From an uncultured Acetobacteraceae bacterium (GTDB lineage Bacteria > Pseudomonadota > Alphaproteobacteria > Acetobacterales > Acetobacteraceae), in contig CALTUD010000009.1 in the NCBI GenBank assembly GCA_943912335.1, forward strand, positions 1-64,000: 64,000 bases of DNA. Reading direction: 5' to 3'. Each line of letters begins with the position of its first letter. Within the stretch, counting starts at the first letter, position 1. Positions 25,901-34,245 of this stretch are shown in pieces. The translations under genes and the position numbers were made by a program. The notes below the pieces were generated by a model. The model had not been told where the DNA came from and ran no database searches. It saw only the letters and a list, made by a program, of their open reading frames with translations.

Positions 25901-25993
25901 GAACGGGCCGCTTCGCGGTCCCTCGGCCGGGCCGGAGGAATGAACGGGGTTGAAACCATGGGGACGAGCGGAGGCGCCTGGCATATCCGGCAT
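22985..25993 (-). CDS. SUV3-like superfamily 2 RNA helicase
   Basis: A 1002-residue protein. The helicase core (about 30-390) has Walker A GPTNTGKTHLA, a DEIQL motif II (VAVDEIQLCADPDRG), ATDAIGMGLNMDV and QIAGRAGRGM motif VI, closest in pattern to mitochondrial SUV3 and its bacterial relatives. A middle helical region follows. The last 200 residues are of low complexity, with basic runs (RNRRRRGRRGGGGQ) and repeats of Pro/Glu, likely disordered and RNA-binding. The start is ATG 25993 or 25984; the frame is open upstream, but that part is unlike the family. hslR follows directly. A role in RNA turnover or ribosome-related processes is inferred from the fold and the neighbour. Confidence 0.9.
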   Translation of the reverse strand: MPDMPGASARPHGFNPVHSSGPAEGPRSGPFAPRVKAVLGPTNTGKTHLAMERLLAHGSGIIGFPLRLLARENYDRMVAAKGENAVGLITGEEKIIPPGARWFSCTVEAMPLDEQKRPEFVAVDEIQLCADPDRGHVFTDRLLHARGTVETMFLGAETIRPLLHKLVPQAEIETRPRLSQLLNVGQVKLTKLPPRSAVVAFSAAEVYAIAELIRRRRGGCAVVMGRLSPRTRNAQVALYQDKEVDYLVATDAIGMGLNMDVNHVGFAGMSKFDGARPRRLTAAEVAQIAGRAGRGMRDGTFGTTGTCPPMPDDIIQAVEAHRFDPLEQLFWRNSELDLSSPDALLDSLQRPPPSRGLVAGNEASDLQTLSALAADPEIRKLATDRKNTRLLWDACQIPDFRKLGDDSHTRLCARVFNEIHEHGRLPDAWLDSLLTNLDRADGDIDTLMQRLSGIRVCAYIAARRDWLDDAAHWQDRARAIEDVLSDALHERLTARFVDKRAALLIRSLDEADRGEGAELLSAVTARGEVVVEGHSVGHVSGFALIPDPQAEGPEKRLVLRAARRALREEIPRRVQALATATDDSFSIAEDGRTVGWDGAPVGRLRPGPTLLKPAVEVRDSEFLDGSQREQVRARLQQFVDAAIAETLAPLFAAEKQAAEDGALRGVLHILTEQAGLVPGPQRGPLTPEVRTKLKAMGVRAGRFALFMPALLKPKQARLRATLLSVRAGTPMFELPREGRISLPAAEAGDAPAGMLPRLGWVVCGPVLLRLDVAEKIAGELGWITRRRPTALPPDLASRLSVRGEILSQVLPGLEIRMLPAFPLPDDAFGPPAPPLIAPRGERARIQGRHRDRRRLDKTAEAAQTPEDMAAGSLAAGETPESVPADGEKAAGRNRRRRGRRGGGGQAAPAEASNAHEKTSTEGAATDGEHDGGRQRSRPKHGHGPRRNRNERPAAQTEATGDAAAQPDRPTRPNTKPPRPPAPQRPYNPDSPFAVLAGLRFGR

Positions 25994-26124
25994 GGTCGGA
26001 GTGTCCGAGACGCTTTGCAAGCACCCCCCCTTCCGGTGCTGCCCGGTTCGCTGCCCCCAGGTTTGCCAGAGCCGGCCCGGGGGCGGACAACGAACCGATC
26101 GCAACCGAAAGCGTAGCCGCTGCC

Positions 26125-27621
26125 ATGACCGAGACCGATTTCTTCCCGACGGACCGTCCGCTCGATTGCCTGGTGGAGTCGTCCGACCCGCGCGCGGCAT
26201 CGGCCCGCATCGTCCGTGCCGTCCGACCCGCCGGGCTCGAGGTCGTGCTGGCCGGTCTTCCGGCTCCGCATGCGGCCTGGGCGAAGGATCGCGGCTTCGC
26301 GGCGTCGCGCGGCGAACTCCTGCTTCTGCCGGGCGAGAACGGCACCGAAAGCGCCCTGCTCGGGCTGGGCGAGGAAACGGGTCCCTTCGCCTATGGCGGT
26401 CTGGCCGCGGGGCTGGGCGGCGGCAAGGGCGAGGCCCGGATCTGGCGCCTGGCGCTTCCCGATGACGAAGATGCCGACACCGCCCTGCTCGGCTTCTGCC
26501 TCGGCGCCTATCGCTTCAATGCCTTCCGTGCCGCCAAAACGGTGCCGGCCCTCCTGGTCGCGCCGGACCCGGCCGGAAAGGGAAGGGAGATCGCCCGCGC
26601 CACCTGGCTCGCGCGCGACCTCATCAACATGCCTGCCAACCATCTCGGCCCGGCCGAACTCGCGGACGCCGCGCGGGACGTCGCAGTGCAGTTCGGCGCG
26701 CGAGTCTCCGTTCTGAGCGGCGATGCGCTGGCGAAGGACTATCCGACCGTGGCCGCCGTCGGGGCCGGATCGAGCCGCGCGCCGCGTGTCGTGTGCGCGG
26801 AGTGGCGCGGGAGCAGTGCGGGAGAGGCCGCGCCGCATCTCTCCCTGGTCGGCAAGGGCGTGGTGTTCGACACCGGCGGCTACGATCTGAAGCCGTCCGC
26901 CGGCATGCTGCGCATGAAGAAGGACATGGGCGGTGCAGCGCTGATGCTGGCCCTGGCGCGCGTGGTGATGGCCATGGACCTGCCGGTGCGTTTGTCCCTG
27001 CGTCTGGGTTGCGTCGAGAACAGCGTGTCCGGCAGCGCGATGCGCCCGTCCGACGTTCTGCGGACGCGTCGCGGCCTCACCGTCGAGATTGGCAACACCG
27101 ATGCCGAAGGCAGACTCGTGTTGTGCGATCTGCTGGCCGAAGCATCCGACGAGAAGCCCGACCTGCTGCTGGATGCCGCCACCCTGACCGGCGCCGCCCG
27201 TGTGGCCCTGGGTCCCGACCTGCCGGCTCTGTTCTCCAACGACGACGCTCTCGCGGCGGCGTTCGAACGGGCCGGCGCCGAGTCGTCCGACCCGGTCTGG
27301 CGACTGCCGCTCTGGGCAGGGTACGACGAGTGGCTATCCAGTTCCGTTGCGGACCTGAATAATGTTTCATCCCGGTCCATGGCCGGCGCTGTCACAGCCG
27401 CGCTGTTTCTGCAACGGTTCGTGGCCGAAAAGGTGCGGTGGGCCCATCTGGACACCTACGCATGGAACGATGCGACCCGTCCGGGCCGTCCGGAGGGGGG
27501 CGAGGCGCTGGGTTTGCGTGCGCTTTATGACGGGACCTTGCGGTTCCTTAATCTCGCGGCCGATACGAAACAGTCTGGTAACGTAAACGGCACTGAACCA
27601 AGCGAGATGAATGGACTATAA
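26125..27621 (+). CDS. pepA: Leucyl aminopeptidase (M17 family)
   Basis: A 498-residue cytosolic metallopeptidase that removes N-terminal residues. The variable N-terminal domain (about 1-165) precedes the catalytic domain, which has metal ligands in GKGVVFDTGGYDLKP (Lys and Asp), KKDMGGAALM and the signature NTDAEGRLVLCD. The pattern is complete. The family normally works as a hexamer with two metal ions per subunit. The ATG at 26125 gives the expected length. It is divergent from the helicase gene, with 131 bases between the starts. pepA symbol is used for the family; other M17 paralogues cannot be excluded. Confidence 0.93.
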   Translation: MTETDFFPTDRPLDCLVESSDPRAASARIVRAVRPAGLEVVLAGLPAPHAAWAKDRGFAASRGELLLLPGENGTESALLGLGEETGPFAYGGLAAGLGGGKGEARIWRLALPDDEDADTALLGFCLGAYRFNAFRAAKTVPALLVAPDPAGKGREIARATWLARDLINMPANHLGPAELADAARDVAVQFGARVSVLSGDALAKDYPTVAAVGAGSSRAPRVVCAEWRGSSAGEAAPHLSLVGKGVVFDTGGYDLKPSAGMLRMKKDMGGAALMLALARVVMAMDLPVRLSLRLGCVENSVSGSAMRPSDVLRTRRGLTVEIGNTDAEGRLVLCDLLAEASDEKPDLLLDAATLTGAARVALGPDLPALFSNDDALAAAFERAGAESSDPVWRLPLWAGYDEWLSSSVADLNNVSSRSMAGAVTAALFLQRFVAEKVRWAHLDTYAWNDATRPGRPEGGEALGLRALYDGTLRFLNLAADTKQSGNVNGTEPSEMNGL

Positions 27622-27768
27622 GCGGAAGTGCCACCACCGACGCATGTCGGGCTCCTTGTCGGACCCCTCGGCTGCGCTGTTCGGACCCGCAAGGACGGGC
27701 CGGATCTGAAGGGGTGGACAGACGGGCCGCGTGTCGCGGTCTGGCTCGCAAAGGAAAGGATTCTAGGG

Positions 27769-28155
27769 ATGGCTCAGGCATCGGCGACCGACCATCTGGT
27801 GGCAACGCTCCGCGACACCGTGGTCTCCATGGTGCGCCGCGACGGACCCGATCTGTCCGCGCGCCAGCTCGGCGTGTTCCTCACCTGCTATCTGAACGAC
27901 GAAGCGCACACGGTTCGCGGTCTGGCCGCCGAACTCAACGTGTCCAAGCCCGCGATCACCCGCGCACTCGACCGGCTCGGCGAACTCGATCTCGCCCGTC
28001 GCAAGGTGGACCCGATGGATCGCCGTTCGATCCTGGTGCAGCGCACGTTGAAGGGCGCAGCCTATCTGCGCGAGCTGCGCTCGATCATGGGTGAGGCGTC
28101 CGCGCCGAACCGGACTCGCGGCGAGGAGCGTGCCAGCCGTCGCGCCGTCGGCTGA
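27769..28155 (+). CDS. MarR-family transcriptional regulator
   Basis: A 128-residue winged-helix regulator. The recognition region is TVRGLAAELNVSKPAITRALDRLGELDLARRKVDPMDRRSILVQ, with the typical DxRS wing. ATG 27769 follows a strong GGAAAGGA ribosome-binding site and is preferred over in-frame starts up to 27628 that encode unlikely sequence. The exported-protein gene starts 91 bases downstream, after a hairpin. The target genes and ligand are unknown; the neighbours on either side are candidates. Confidence 0.88.
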   Translation: MAQASATDHLVATLRDTVVSMVRRDGPDLSARQLGVFLTCYLNDEAHTVRGLAAELNVSKPAITRALDRLGELDLARRKVDPMDRRSILVQRTLKGAAYLRELRSIMGEASAPNRTRGEERASRRAVG

Positions 28156-28200
28156 CCGTCCGGGCAACCGTTCCGTTCCCGAGCGCGTTGCGTTCGCTCT

Positions 28201-28218
28201 GGCGGGTCTCGACCCGCC
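28201..28218 (+). terminator. GC-rich hairpin between marR-type gene and exported protein
   Basis: A perfect 7-base stem GGCGGGT / ACCCGCC with a CTCG loop. It lies 46 bases after the regulator stop and 29 bases before the next start. It lacks a T-tract, so it may be a weak terminator or a leader structure of the downstream gene. Confidence 0.4.
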
Positions 28219-28246
28219 CGGCACGCAACCGTTCGGGATCATCATC

Positions 28247-28696
28247 ATGCGTCTTTCCACTTTCGCCGCCGCCGCCGTTCTCGGGTCGTCGCTCCTGGCC
28301 GTTCCGGCCATGGCGGAAGATCCCGGCACCACCAGCGCGCCGGTCGGCTATGTCACCATCACGCAGAAATCCGCCGATATCGGCGTTGGCGCCAGCTGGG
28401 GCCATGGCGTGCTGCTGTTCAATCACCACAAGTATGGCTTCTCGGTGAAAGGCGTCGACGTGGCCGCGGTCGGCTTCTCGAACATCACCGGCAAGGGCCG
28501 GGTCTACAACCTGAAGAACCTGCACGATTTCGACGGCACCTATGCCGCCGCCAACGGCGAAGCCACGGTCGGCAAGGGTCTGGGCGGTCAGGTGCTGAAG
28601 AACGGCAACGGCGTCGAACTCCGCATCGACACCTTCACCAAGGGTGCCCGTCTGGCCGGCGCCGCTCAGGGCATCGAGCTCACCCTGGACAAGTAA
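28247..28696 (+). CDS. Exported beta-rich protein of unknown function
   Basis: A 149-residue protein with a clear signal peptide ending AVPAMA-EDPGT (cleavage about residue 23). The mature part is rich in short beta strands and Gly (GYVTITQKSADIGVGASWGHG, GKGRVYNLKNLHDFDGTYAAANGEATVGKGLGGQVLKNGNGVEL). It is alternately polar and hydrophobic, as in small lipid-binding or barrel-like periplasmic proteins. I recall similar short exported proteins in alphaproteobacteria but no assigned function. The frame is open upstream, but the ATG at 28247 gives the signal peptide. It ends 4 bases before the stop of the convergent WecA-like gene. Confidence 0.75.
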   Translation: MRLSTFAAAAVLGSSLLAVPAMAEDPGTTSAPVGYVTITQKSADIGVGASWGHGVLLFNHHKYGFSVKGVDVAAVGFSNITGKGRVYNLKNLHDFDGTYAAANGEATVGKGLGGQVLKNGNGVELRIDTFTKGARLAGAAQGIELTLDK

Positions 28697-28700
28697 GCGT

Positions 28701-29789
28701 TCAGGACCAGGAACCGAGTCCGGCACGCGCGGCGCGCTGCCGGACCGTCATCCCCCAGGAGAATTGCGGCAGGATCACCATCGCGATCGCCACGAGCGGC
28801 CGGTTCGGCAAGAGCGTCAGCGAAACTGCGAGACCCCACGCCGCGAATCCCCAGTGCATCAGCGTCACCGCCGTTCGGGACATACCCGACCGCGCCGCCA
28901 CCTGATACAGATGGCCGCGATGCGCCTGCGTAATCCGCTCCCGGTTGCGGAGACGACGCAGCAGCGTGAACAGAACGTCGACCAGAAGCCCCGCCAGGAT
29001 CAGCGGGATCGACAACGCCAGCGCCGGACGTCCCGTGTCCACCAGCAGCAGCAAGGCGAACGCTCCGACCAGCAGGCCGCAGACCTGACTGCCGACATCG
29101 CCCATGAAGATCCGGGCACGGGGGAAATTGAACGGCAGAAAGCCGAGCAGCCCGGCGAACAGCATCAATCCCGTGCCGGACAGAAGCGGATCGCCGCCGA
29201 CGACCCCCAGCAGAACCGCGAACAGCCCACACAAGGCGCAAACCCCGCTGGCAAGGCCGTTCAGCCCGTCCATGAAGTTCACCGCGTTGGTGCACAGCAT
29301 CACCCAGCAGAACCCGCCGATGCAGAAGACCGGCAGATCCCAGCCCGACAGAACGAACGGCGAAACGATCTTCGGGCTCCCGGCCGGCTCGGCGAGCGCC
29401 GCCAGAACCGACAGCACCGCGCCGACGCATTGCGCGCCGAGTTTCAGGGCAGGCGGAAACTGACGCAGATCGTCGAGCCACGACACCGCCGCCACCAGCG
29501 CCACCGCCGAAAGCAGCAGGATGGCCGGCCAGAGATGCGATGCCGGTGACGGCAGCAGCAGCAGCGCCGCCGGCACGCCCAGCAGAACGCAGCCGACCAT
29601 GCCCACCCCGCCGCCGCGCGGCGTCGGCTGCTCGTGCGCGCTCCGCCCAACCGGCATGTCCATCACCGCCAGCCGGATCATGCGCCGGACCAGGACGATG
29701 CTGAGCAGCACGGCCAGCACGAGAAGCAGCCCCAGCCGCTCGGACAGCAACGGCAGCATCCGGTCGATGGCGGTGTGGAAGGTGTGCAT
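28701..29789 (-). CDS. WecA/MraY-family undecaprenyl-phosphate sugar-1-phosphate transferase
   Basis: A 362-residue polytopic membrane enzyme that links a sugar-1-phosphate (usually GlcNAc- or similar) from a UDP-sugar to undecaprenyl phosphate, starting a glycan on the lipid carrier. Family motifs are HEQPTPRGGGVGM, a DD pair in SWLDDLRQF, NAVNFMDGLNGLASG, FMGDVGS, and the carbohydrate-recognition segment RITQAHRGHLYQ. About ten membrane helices are visible. It is closer to WecA/TagO/WbpL-type enzymes than to MraY. It is divergent from the CapD-like dehydratase gene (53 bases between starts), and together with it and the aminotransferase suggests a glycan-precursor locus. Confidence 0.9.
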   Translation of the reverse strand: MHTFHTAIDRMLPLLSERLGLLLVLAVLLSIVLVRRMIRLAVMDMPVGRSAHEQPTPRGGGVGMVGCVLLGVPAALLLLPSPASHLWPAILLLSAVALVAAVSWLDDLRQFPPALKLGAQCVGAVLSVLAALAEPAGSPKIVSPFVLSGWDLPVFCIGGFCWVMLCTNAVNFMDGLNGLASGVCALCGLFAVLLGVVGGDPLLSGTGLMLFAGLLGFLPFNFPRARIFMGDVGSQVCGLLVGAFALLLLVDTGRPALALSIPLILAGLLVDVLFTLLRRLRNRERITQAHRGHLYQVAARSGMSRTAVTLMHWGFAAWGLAVSLTLLPNRPLVAIAMVILPQFSWGMTVRQRAARAGLGSWS

Positions 29790-29842
29790 GACGGCGCCCC
29801 TCGCTTCTGGTTCGCAGGCGGCTGGGCTATAGGGGCGCGGTC

Positions 29843-31825
29843 ATGCCGCCGCAACGCCCCAGCCCGCCGGACTCCGTCACCGTTGCGCCAGCGTCCTGGC
29901 CCGGTGCCGGCGTGGTCGGCCCGCGTTCGAGCGTGCGCGACCGCATGCGGCCCTTGAACCGCATCTTGGTCAACATGGCGCTGGACGGCACGCTGGCGGC
30001 GATCGGTGCGCCCCTGGCCCGCTGGCTGGCCGATCCGCGCTCTGGTCTTCTGCATCCGCTCTGGTTCGTCGCCGGTGGCGCCATCACGCTTCTCGTCGGC
30101 GGCGTGCCGTTCCGCGTGCAGCAGCAATACTGGCGCTTCTCCGGCGTGGCCGATCTGCTGGCGATCGCCGGCGGCTCCGTGGCCAGCGCGATCCTGTTCG
30201 CCTTGCTGCTGCTGGCCACCGGCTTCAGCCTGCCCACACCGACCTTCCCGATCATCCATGCCCTGGTGCTGCTGGTTCTGCTCGGCGGGCTGCGCATCGT
30301 TTATCGCCTGTCGCAAGGCAGGCCCTTCGCCGGCCGCGTCGGCACGCAGCGCGTCCTGCTTCTGGGCAAGGACGAGGCGGCCGATCTGTTCATCCGCGCG
30401 GTGCGTCGCGAACAGGCTACGCCGTTGCGTGTGGTCGGGCTGCTGGCGCGCGGCCGGCATCAGCCTGGCCGTCGCATCCACGGCGTGCCGATCCTGGGCA
30501 CGATGGCCGATCTGCCCGCCGTGCTGGAGCGTCTGGCCCGCAAGGAGCGCAGCCCGGACGGTCTGGTGATCGCCGACCCCGATCTGCGTGGCGAGGAACT
30601 GGCCGCCGTTCTGCGCGCGGCGGAAGCGCACGCCATCACCGTCGGCCGCGTGCCGGACCCGACCGCTCTCTCCCCCGCCGCGCGCGTCGAACTGCGTCCG
30701 GTGGCGATCGAGGACCTGCTCAACCGCCCGCCGGTTTCTCTCGATCAGGCCGGGCTTTCGGCCCTGGTGCGTGGCCGGCGCGTTCTGGTGACCGGCGCCG
30801 GCGGTTCGATCGGCTCCGAGCTGGCGCGCCAGTTGGCTGCCCTGCAGCCATCCGAGCTGGTTCTGCTCGACCATGGCGAGTTCGCGCTGTGGCAGATCGA
30901 AATCGAGCTGGCCGAGAAACATCCCGAGCTCGCCCGCTCCGGCGTGGTGGCCGATATTCGCGACGCCGGACGGCTCCAGGCTGTGTTCGAGGCGCACAGG
31001 CCGGAGCTGGTGTTCCATGCCGCGGCGCTGAAACACGTGCCGATCGTGGAAGCCAATCCGGGCGAGGGCATGCTGACCAACGTGGTCGGCACGCGTCAGG
31101 TCGCGGACGCGGCCCGTGCGGTCGGCACCAGCGCCATGGTACTGATCTCCACCGACAAGGCGGTCAATCCGAGCAGCCTGATGGGCGCCTCCAAGCGCGC
31201 GGCGGAGATGTATTGTCAGGCGCTCGACGTCGCGGCGCGTCGCGACGGCGGCATGCGCTGCATCACCGTGCGCTTCGGCAACGTGCTCGGCAGCACAGGC
31301 TCCGTGGTGCCGCTGTTCCGACGACAGCTCGAGCGCGGCGGCCCGCTCACCGTGACCCATCCGGAGATGCAGCGCTATTTCATGACGGTGCCGGAAGCGG
31401 TCTCCTTGGTGCTCCAGGCCAGCGCCATGGGCAGCGGCGACATCACGGCCGATGGCGGCATCTTCGTGCTCGACATGGGCCAGCCGGTGAAGATCGTCGA
31501 TCTGGCGCGTCAGATGATCCGTCTCGCCGGCCTGCAGCCCGGCCGCGATATCGAGATCCGCTTCACCGGCCTGCGGCCGGGCGAGAAGCTGTTCGAGGAG
31601 CTGTTCCACGGCAGCGAGGCACCTTTGCCGACCGGACAGCCCGGACTGCTGATCGCCAAGCCGCGCATGGTCGATCTTCTCGAGGTGGGCGCCGTGCTGG
31701 ACGGCATCGCCCGCTCCTGCCGCGCCGGGGATCACGCATCGGCGTTCGACCTCGTGCACCGTCTGGTGCCGGAATTCCGGCACAACCCGCTAGGGCTTTC
31801 CCGAACCAAAGGAGCTTCCGCATGA
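29843..31825 (+). CDS. Membrane-bound nucleotide-sugar dehydratase, CapD/FlaA1-like
   Basis: A 660-residue protein. Four N-terminal membrane segments (about 40-150) are followed by a CoA-binding-like Rossmann domain (about 170-290). A large extended-SDR domain comes next, starting at VLVTGAGGSIGSELARQL. Catalysis in this group uses a Met/Lys pair instead of Tyr/Lys; SLMGASKRAAEMYCQA fits. The family (WbpM, PglF) converts UDP-GlcNAc into a 4-keto-6-deoxy sugar. The start ATG at 29843 has AGGGG seven bases upstream; an in-frame ATG at 29945 is possible. The next gene starts inside its stop (ATGA), and being a DegT aminotransferase it would aminate the keto product. Confidence 0.92.
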   Translation: MPPQRPSPPDSVTVAPASWPGAGVVGPRSSVRDRMRPLNRILVNMALDGTLAAIGAPLARWLADPRSGLLHPLWFVAGGAITLLVGGVPFRVQQQYWRFSGVADLLAIAGGSVASAILFALLLLATGFSLPTPTFPIIHALVLLVLLGGLRIVYRLSQGRPFAGRVGTQRVLLLGKDEAADLFIRAVRREQATPLRVVGLLARGRHQPGRRIHGVPILGTMADLPAVLERLARKERSPDGLVIADPDLRGEELAAVLRAAEAHAITVGRVPDPTALSPAARVELRPVAIEDLLNRPPVSLDQAGLSALVRGRRVLVTGAGGSIGSELARQLAALQPSELVLLDHGEFALWQIEIELAEKHPELARSGVVADIRDAGRLQAVFEAHRPELVFHAAALKHVPIVEANPGEGMLTNVVGTRQVADAARAVGTSAMVLISTDKAVNPSSLMGASKRAAEMYCQALDVAARRDGGMRCITVRFGNVLGSTGSVVPLFRRQLERGGPLTVTHPEMQRYFMTVPEAVSLVLQASAMGSGDITADGGIFVLDMGQPVKIVDLARQMIRLAGLQPGRDIEIRFTGLRPGEKLFEELFHGSEAPLPTGQPGLLIAKPRMVDLLEVGAVLDGIARSCRAGDHASAFDLVHRLVPEFRHNPLGLSRTKGASA

Positions 31826-32958
31826 GCCAGGAGCCGATCAGCTTTCTCGATCTGAAGGCGCAGCAGAAGCGGATCGAACCGGCGCTGCGGGCGCGTCTGG
31901 ACGCGGTGCTGGCGCATTGCCAGTTCGTGCTGGGCCCGGAGGTGCGCGAGCTGGAGGAGCGCCTCGCCGGCTATTGCGGCGCAGCCCACTGCGTGGCGGT
32001 CAGCTCCGGCACCGACGCGCTGCAGATCGCGATGATGGCCGAAGGCATCGGGCCGGGCTGCGCCGTGTTCCTGCCCGCCTTCACCTACACCGCCACCGCG
32101 GAGGTGCCGTTGCTGCTGGGCGCGGTGCCGGTGTTCGTGGATGTCGATCCGCGCACCTTCCAGATCGACATCGACGCCCTGGAAGCGCGCATCGCCGGCA
32201 TCCGCGCCGCCGGAACCCTGCGCCCCGCCGCCATCATCGGCGTCGACCTGTTCGGCCAGCCGGCGGACTGGATCGCGCTGCGCCGCATCGCCGGCGAAAC
32301 CGGCATGTTCCTGCTCGACGATTGCGCGCAGAGCTTCGGCGGCGCGACCGGCGGCCGCAAGCTCGGCCGCGAGGCGGATGCAACCGCGATCTCCTTCTTT
32401 CCCTCCAAGCCGCTGGGCGGCTACGGCGATGGCGGCGCGCTGCTGACCGACGATGCCGCCCGCGCGAAACTCTATCGGTCGCTCCGCTCGCATGGCGAGG
32501 GCGACACGCGCTACGAGGTTCTGCGCACCGGCATCAACGGCCGCATCGACACGCTCCAGGCGGCGATCCTGCTGGCCAAACTCGACGTCTTCGAGGAGGA
32601 GCTGCGCCGTCGCGAACAGATCGCCACCGCCTACGACCAGGCGCTCGCCGACGTGCTCGACGTGCCGGTGCGTGTGCCGGACAGCGAGAGCGCCTGGGCG
32701 GTGTATGCGGTCCTGCTGCCCGATACCGGCCGGCGCGACGCGCTTCAGGCCGCGCTGCGTGAGGCCGGCGTGCCGACCGCGATCTACTACCCGCGCCCCC
32801 TTCACCTTCAACCGGCCTATCGCGCCCACCACGACGGCGCGTCCCTGCCGGTGTCGGAGGATCTGGCCGGGCGCATTCTGGCGCTGCCGATCCAGCCGGA
32901 ACTGACCGACGCCCAGGTGGAGCGCGTCATCGCCGCCGTGCGCACGGCGCTGGCCTAG
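31822..32958 (+). CDS. DegT/DnrJ/EryC1 family PLP aminotransferase
   Basis: A 378-residue PLP-dependent sugar aminotransferase. Motifs are the SSGTDALQIAM phosphate-binding site, FTYTATAEV, DLFGQP, DDCAQSFGG, and SFFPSKPLGGYGDGG with the Schiff-base Lys. Such enzymes add an amino group to a 4-keto (or 3-keto) nucleotide sugar, using glutamate. The ATG at 31822 overlaps the dehydratase stop (ATGA) and has AAAGGAG upstream. The pair could make UDP-4-amino-4,6-dideoxy-GlcNAc or a relative (inference). No downstream N-acetyltransferase is present in the window. Confidence 0.92.
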   Translation: MSQEPISFLDLKAQQKRIEPALRARLDAVLAHCQFVLGPEVRELEERLAGYCGAAHCVAVSSGTDALQIAMMAEGIGPGCAVFLPAFTYTATAEVPLLLGAVPVFVDVDPRTFQIDIDALEARIAGIRAAGTLRPAAIIGVDLFGQPADWIALRRIAGETGMFLLDDCAQSFGGATGGRKLGREADATAISFFPSKPLGGYGDGGALLTDDAARAKLYRSLRSHGEGDTRYEVLRTGINGRIDTLQAAILLAKLDVFEEELRRREQIATAYDQALADVLDVPVRVPDSESAWAVYAVLLPDTGRRDALQAALREAGVPTAIYYPRPLHLQPAYRAHHDGASLPVSEDLAGRILALPIQPELTDAQVERVIAAVRTALA

Positions 32959-33155
32959 GAGCGGGCCCTAAAGCAGGTGCAAACGCGGGCCGGGGGGCGG
33001 GTCGGTCAGGCCGAACATCGTCCCGGCCGCCCGTCCACCATCGCCGAGAGCGGCAGGGCCTGCCGATCCCCGTTCGCCAGTTTCCGCAGTGCGGCACTGG
33101 TCGCTCCGGCCCGGACGGGCTAGGGAAGACACGAAAGCACCGAGGATCGACGACG

Positions 33156-33563
33156 ATGGAACAACGCAATTTGGGCGGTGTGGGCGCGGTGGCGTGCGCC
33201 GTTCTGATGGTCTGCGCAGCGATTCCGGAGCGGGCCCGGGCGCAGGCGGCCTCCGCCGTGCCGCCGCCGGGCTCCACCGTGGTGGATCATCCGCTCGGCC
33301 CCAACCCCGGCGGTTCCTCCGACGAGAGCCTCACCGTGCGCGGCCGTTCGCACAAGTTCCAGCCTGCCCCGATGCCGGGCGCGCCGATGGGGCCGCCGCC
33401 GGAGAAGCCGGCGCCGCATCTGGGCCGCTACAAGATCTCCGGCGATCAGACAAAGAAGGACGGCTACGATACCCAGACCGGCGCCTATATCGCCCCGTTC
33501 GGCAGCGCCTACACCAATGCCGGCCCGGTGTCGGACGGTCTGGCATCGCGCTTCCAGCATTGA
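33156..33563 (+). CDS. Exported proline-rich small protein, unknown function
   Basis: A 135-residue protein with an N-terminal hydrophobic stretch (VGAVACAVLMVCAAIPERARA) that looks like a signal peptide, then a proline- and glycine-rich mature part with low regular structure (FQPAPMPGAPMGPPPEKPAPH). A GAGG ribosome-binding site lies upstream of the ATG. It stands alone, with about 200 bases on each side. No family recognised. Confidence 0.6.
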   Translation: MEQRNLGGVGAVACAVLMVCAAIPERARAQAASAVPPPGSTVVDHPLGPNPGGSSDESLTVRGRSHKFQPAPMPGAPMGPPPEKPAPHLGRYKISGDQTKKDGYDTQTGAYIAPFGSAYTNAGPVSDGLASRFQH

Positions 33564-33581
33564 CCGGCTCGGGAGCCGGTC
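33562..33581 (+). terminator. Hairpin directly at the stop of the proline-rich exported protein gene
   Basis: A perfect 8-base stem GACCGGCT / AGCCGGTC with a CGGG loop. It begins at the stop codon. There is no T-tract, so intrinsic termination is uncertain. Confidence 0.45.
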
Positions 33582-33757
33582 TGCGCCTCCCGCATGACGT
33601 CCCTGCGGTCAGGGGCGGAGTCGCGTCCGAACTCCCTGTCGCCGAGGTCGCGCGTTTCTGCTAGGAGCCCCTCGACCGGGCCGGCCCCGGATGGGCGACG
33701 TTGCATCGGTGCTTCCAGCACCCATCTCAGCGTTGCCGCGAGGCACAACCACCGAGG

Positions 33758-34126
33758 GTGACGACCATTTTCAAGGGAAACAAGTTCGACGAGCGCCAGT
33801 CCGCGTCCGCCGATGCCAAGCGCGCACTGCTCTCCAAGTTCCAGAACCGCCCCGCGGCGGACGATCCGAAGATGCTGGCCCTGGCCGAAGAGCGTAAGGC
33901 GATCGCCGAGGCGCGCGAGGTTCGCATGGCCAAGCGCCGCGAAGAAAAGGCCGCCGAGCAGGCGCGTCTGGCCGCCGAGCGCGAAGCCGCTCTCGCCGCC
34001 GAAGCGCAGCGCCGCAAGGAAGAAGAGCTGGCCGCCCAGGAAGCCGCACGCGCCGAGGCCCTGCTGAAGCTGCAGCAGAAAGCCGCACGCGACGCACGCT
34101 ACGCCGCCCGCAAGGCGCGCCGCTGA
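33758..34126 (+). CDS. DUF6481-family coiled-coil protein
   Basis: A 122-residue protein of highly charged Ala/Glu/Arg repeats forming a long coiled coil (AEERKAIAEAREVRMAKRREEKAAEQ and onward to ARKARR). The N-terminal segment FKGNKFDERQSASADAKRALLSKF matches the DUF6481 pattern of alphaproteobacteria, whose function is unknown. The GTG at 33758 is chosen, as upstream residues are unrelated. A hairpin follows the stop. Confidence 0.7.
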   Translation: MTTIFKGNKFDERQSASADAKRALLSKFQNRPAADDPKMLALAEERKAIAEAREVRMAKRREEKAAEQARLAAEREAALAAEAQRRKEEELAAQEAARAEALLKLQQKAARDARYAARKARR

Positions 34127-34140
34127 GCCGTTCCGCTCCG

Positions 34141-34160
34141 CCGCCGGCTCGTTCCGGCGG
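34141..34160 (+). terminator. Perfect hairpin after the DUF6481 gene
   Basis: A 7-base stem CCGCCGG / CCGGCGG with a CTCGTT loop, starting 15 bases after the stop of the coiled-coil gene. No T-tract follows. Confidence 0.4.
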
Positions 34161-34245
34161 CCGATACGGCCCGAACGCACCGCCCCCGCATCAAGCGGCG
34201 TGGCGGTGTTTGTCGTTGGCGGGACGGTAGGACAACGGAGAGACC

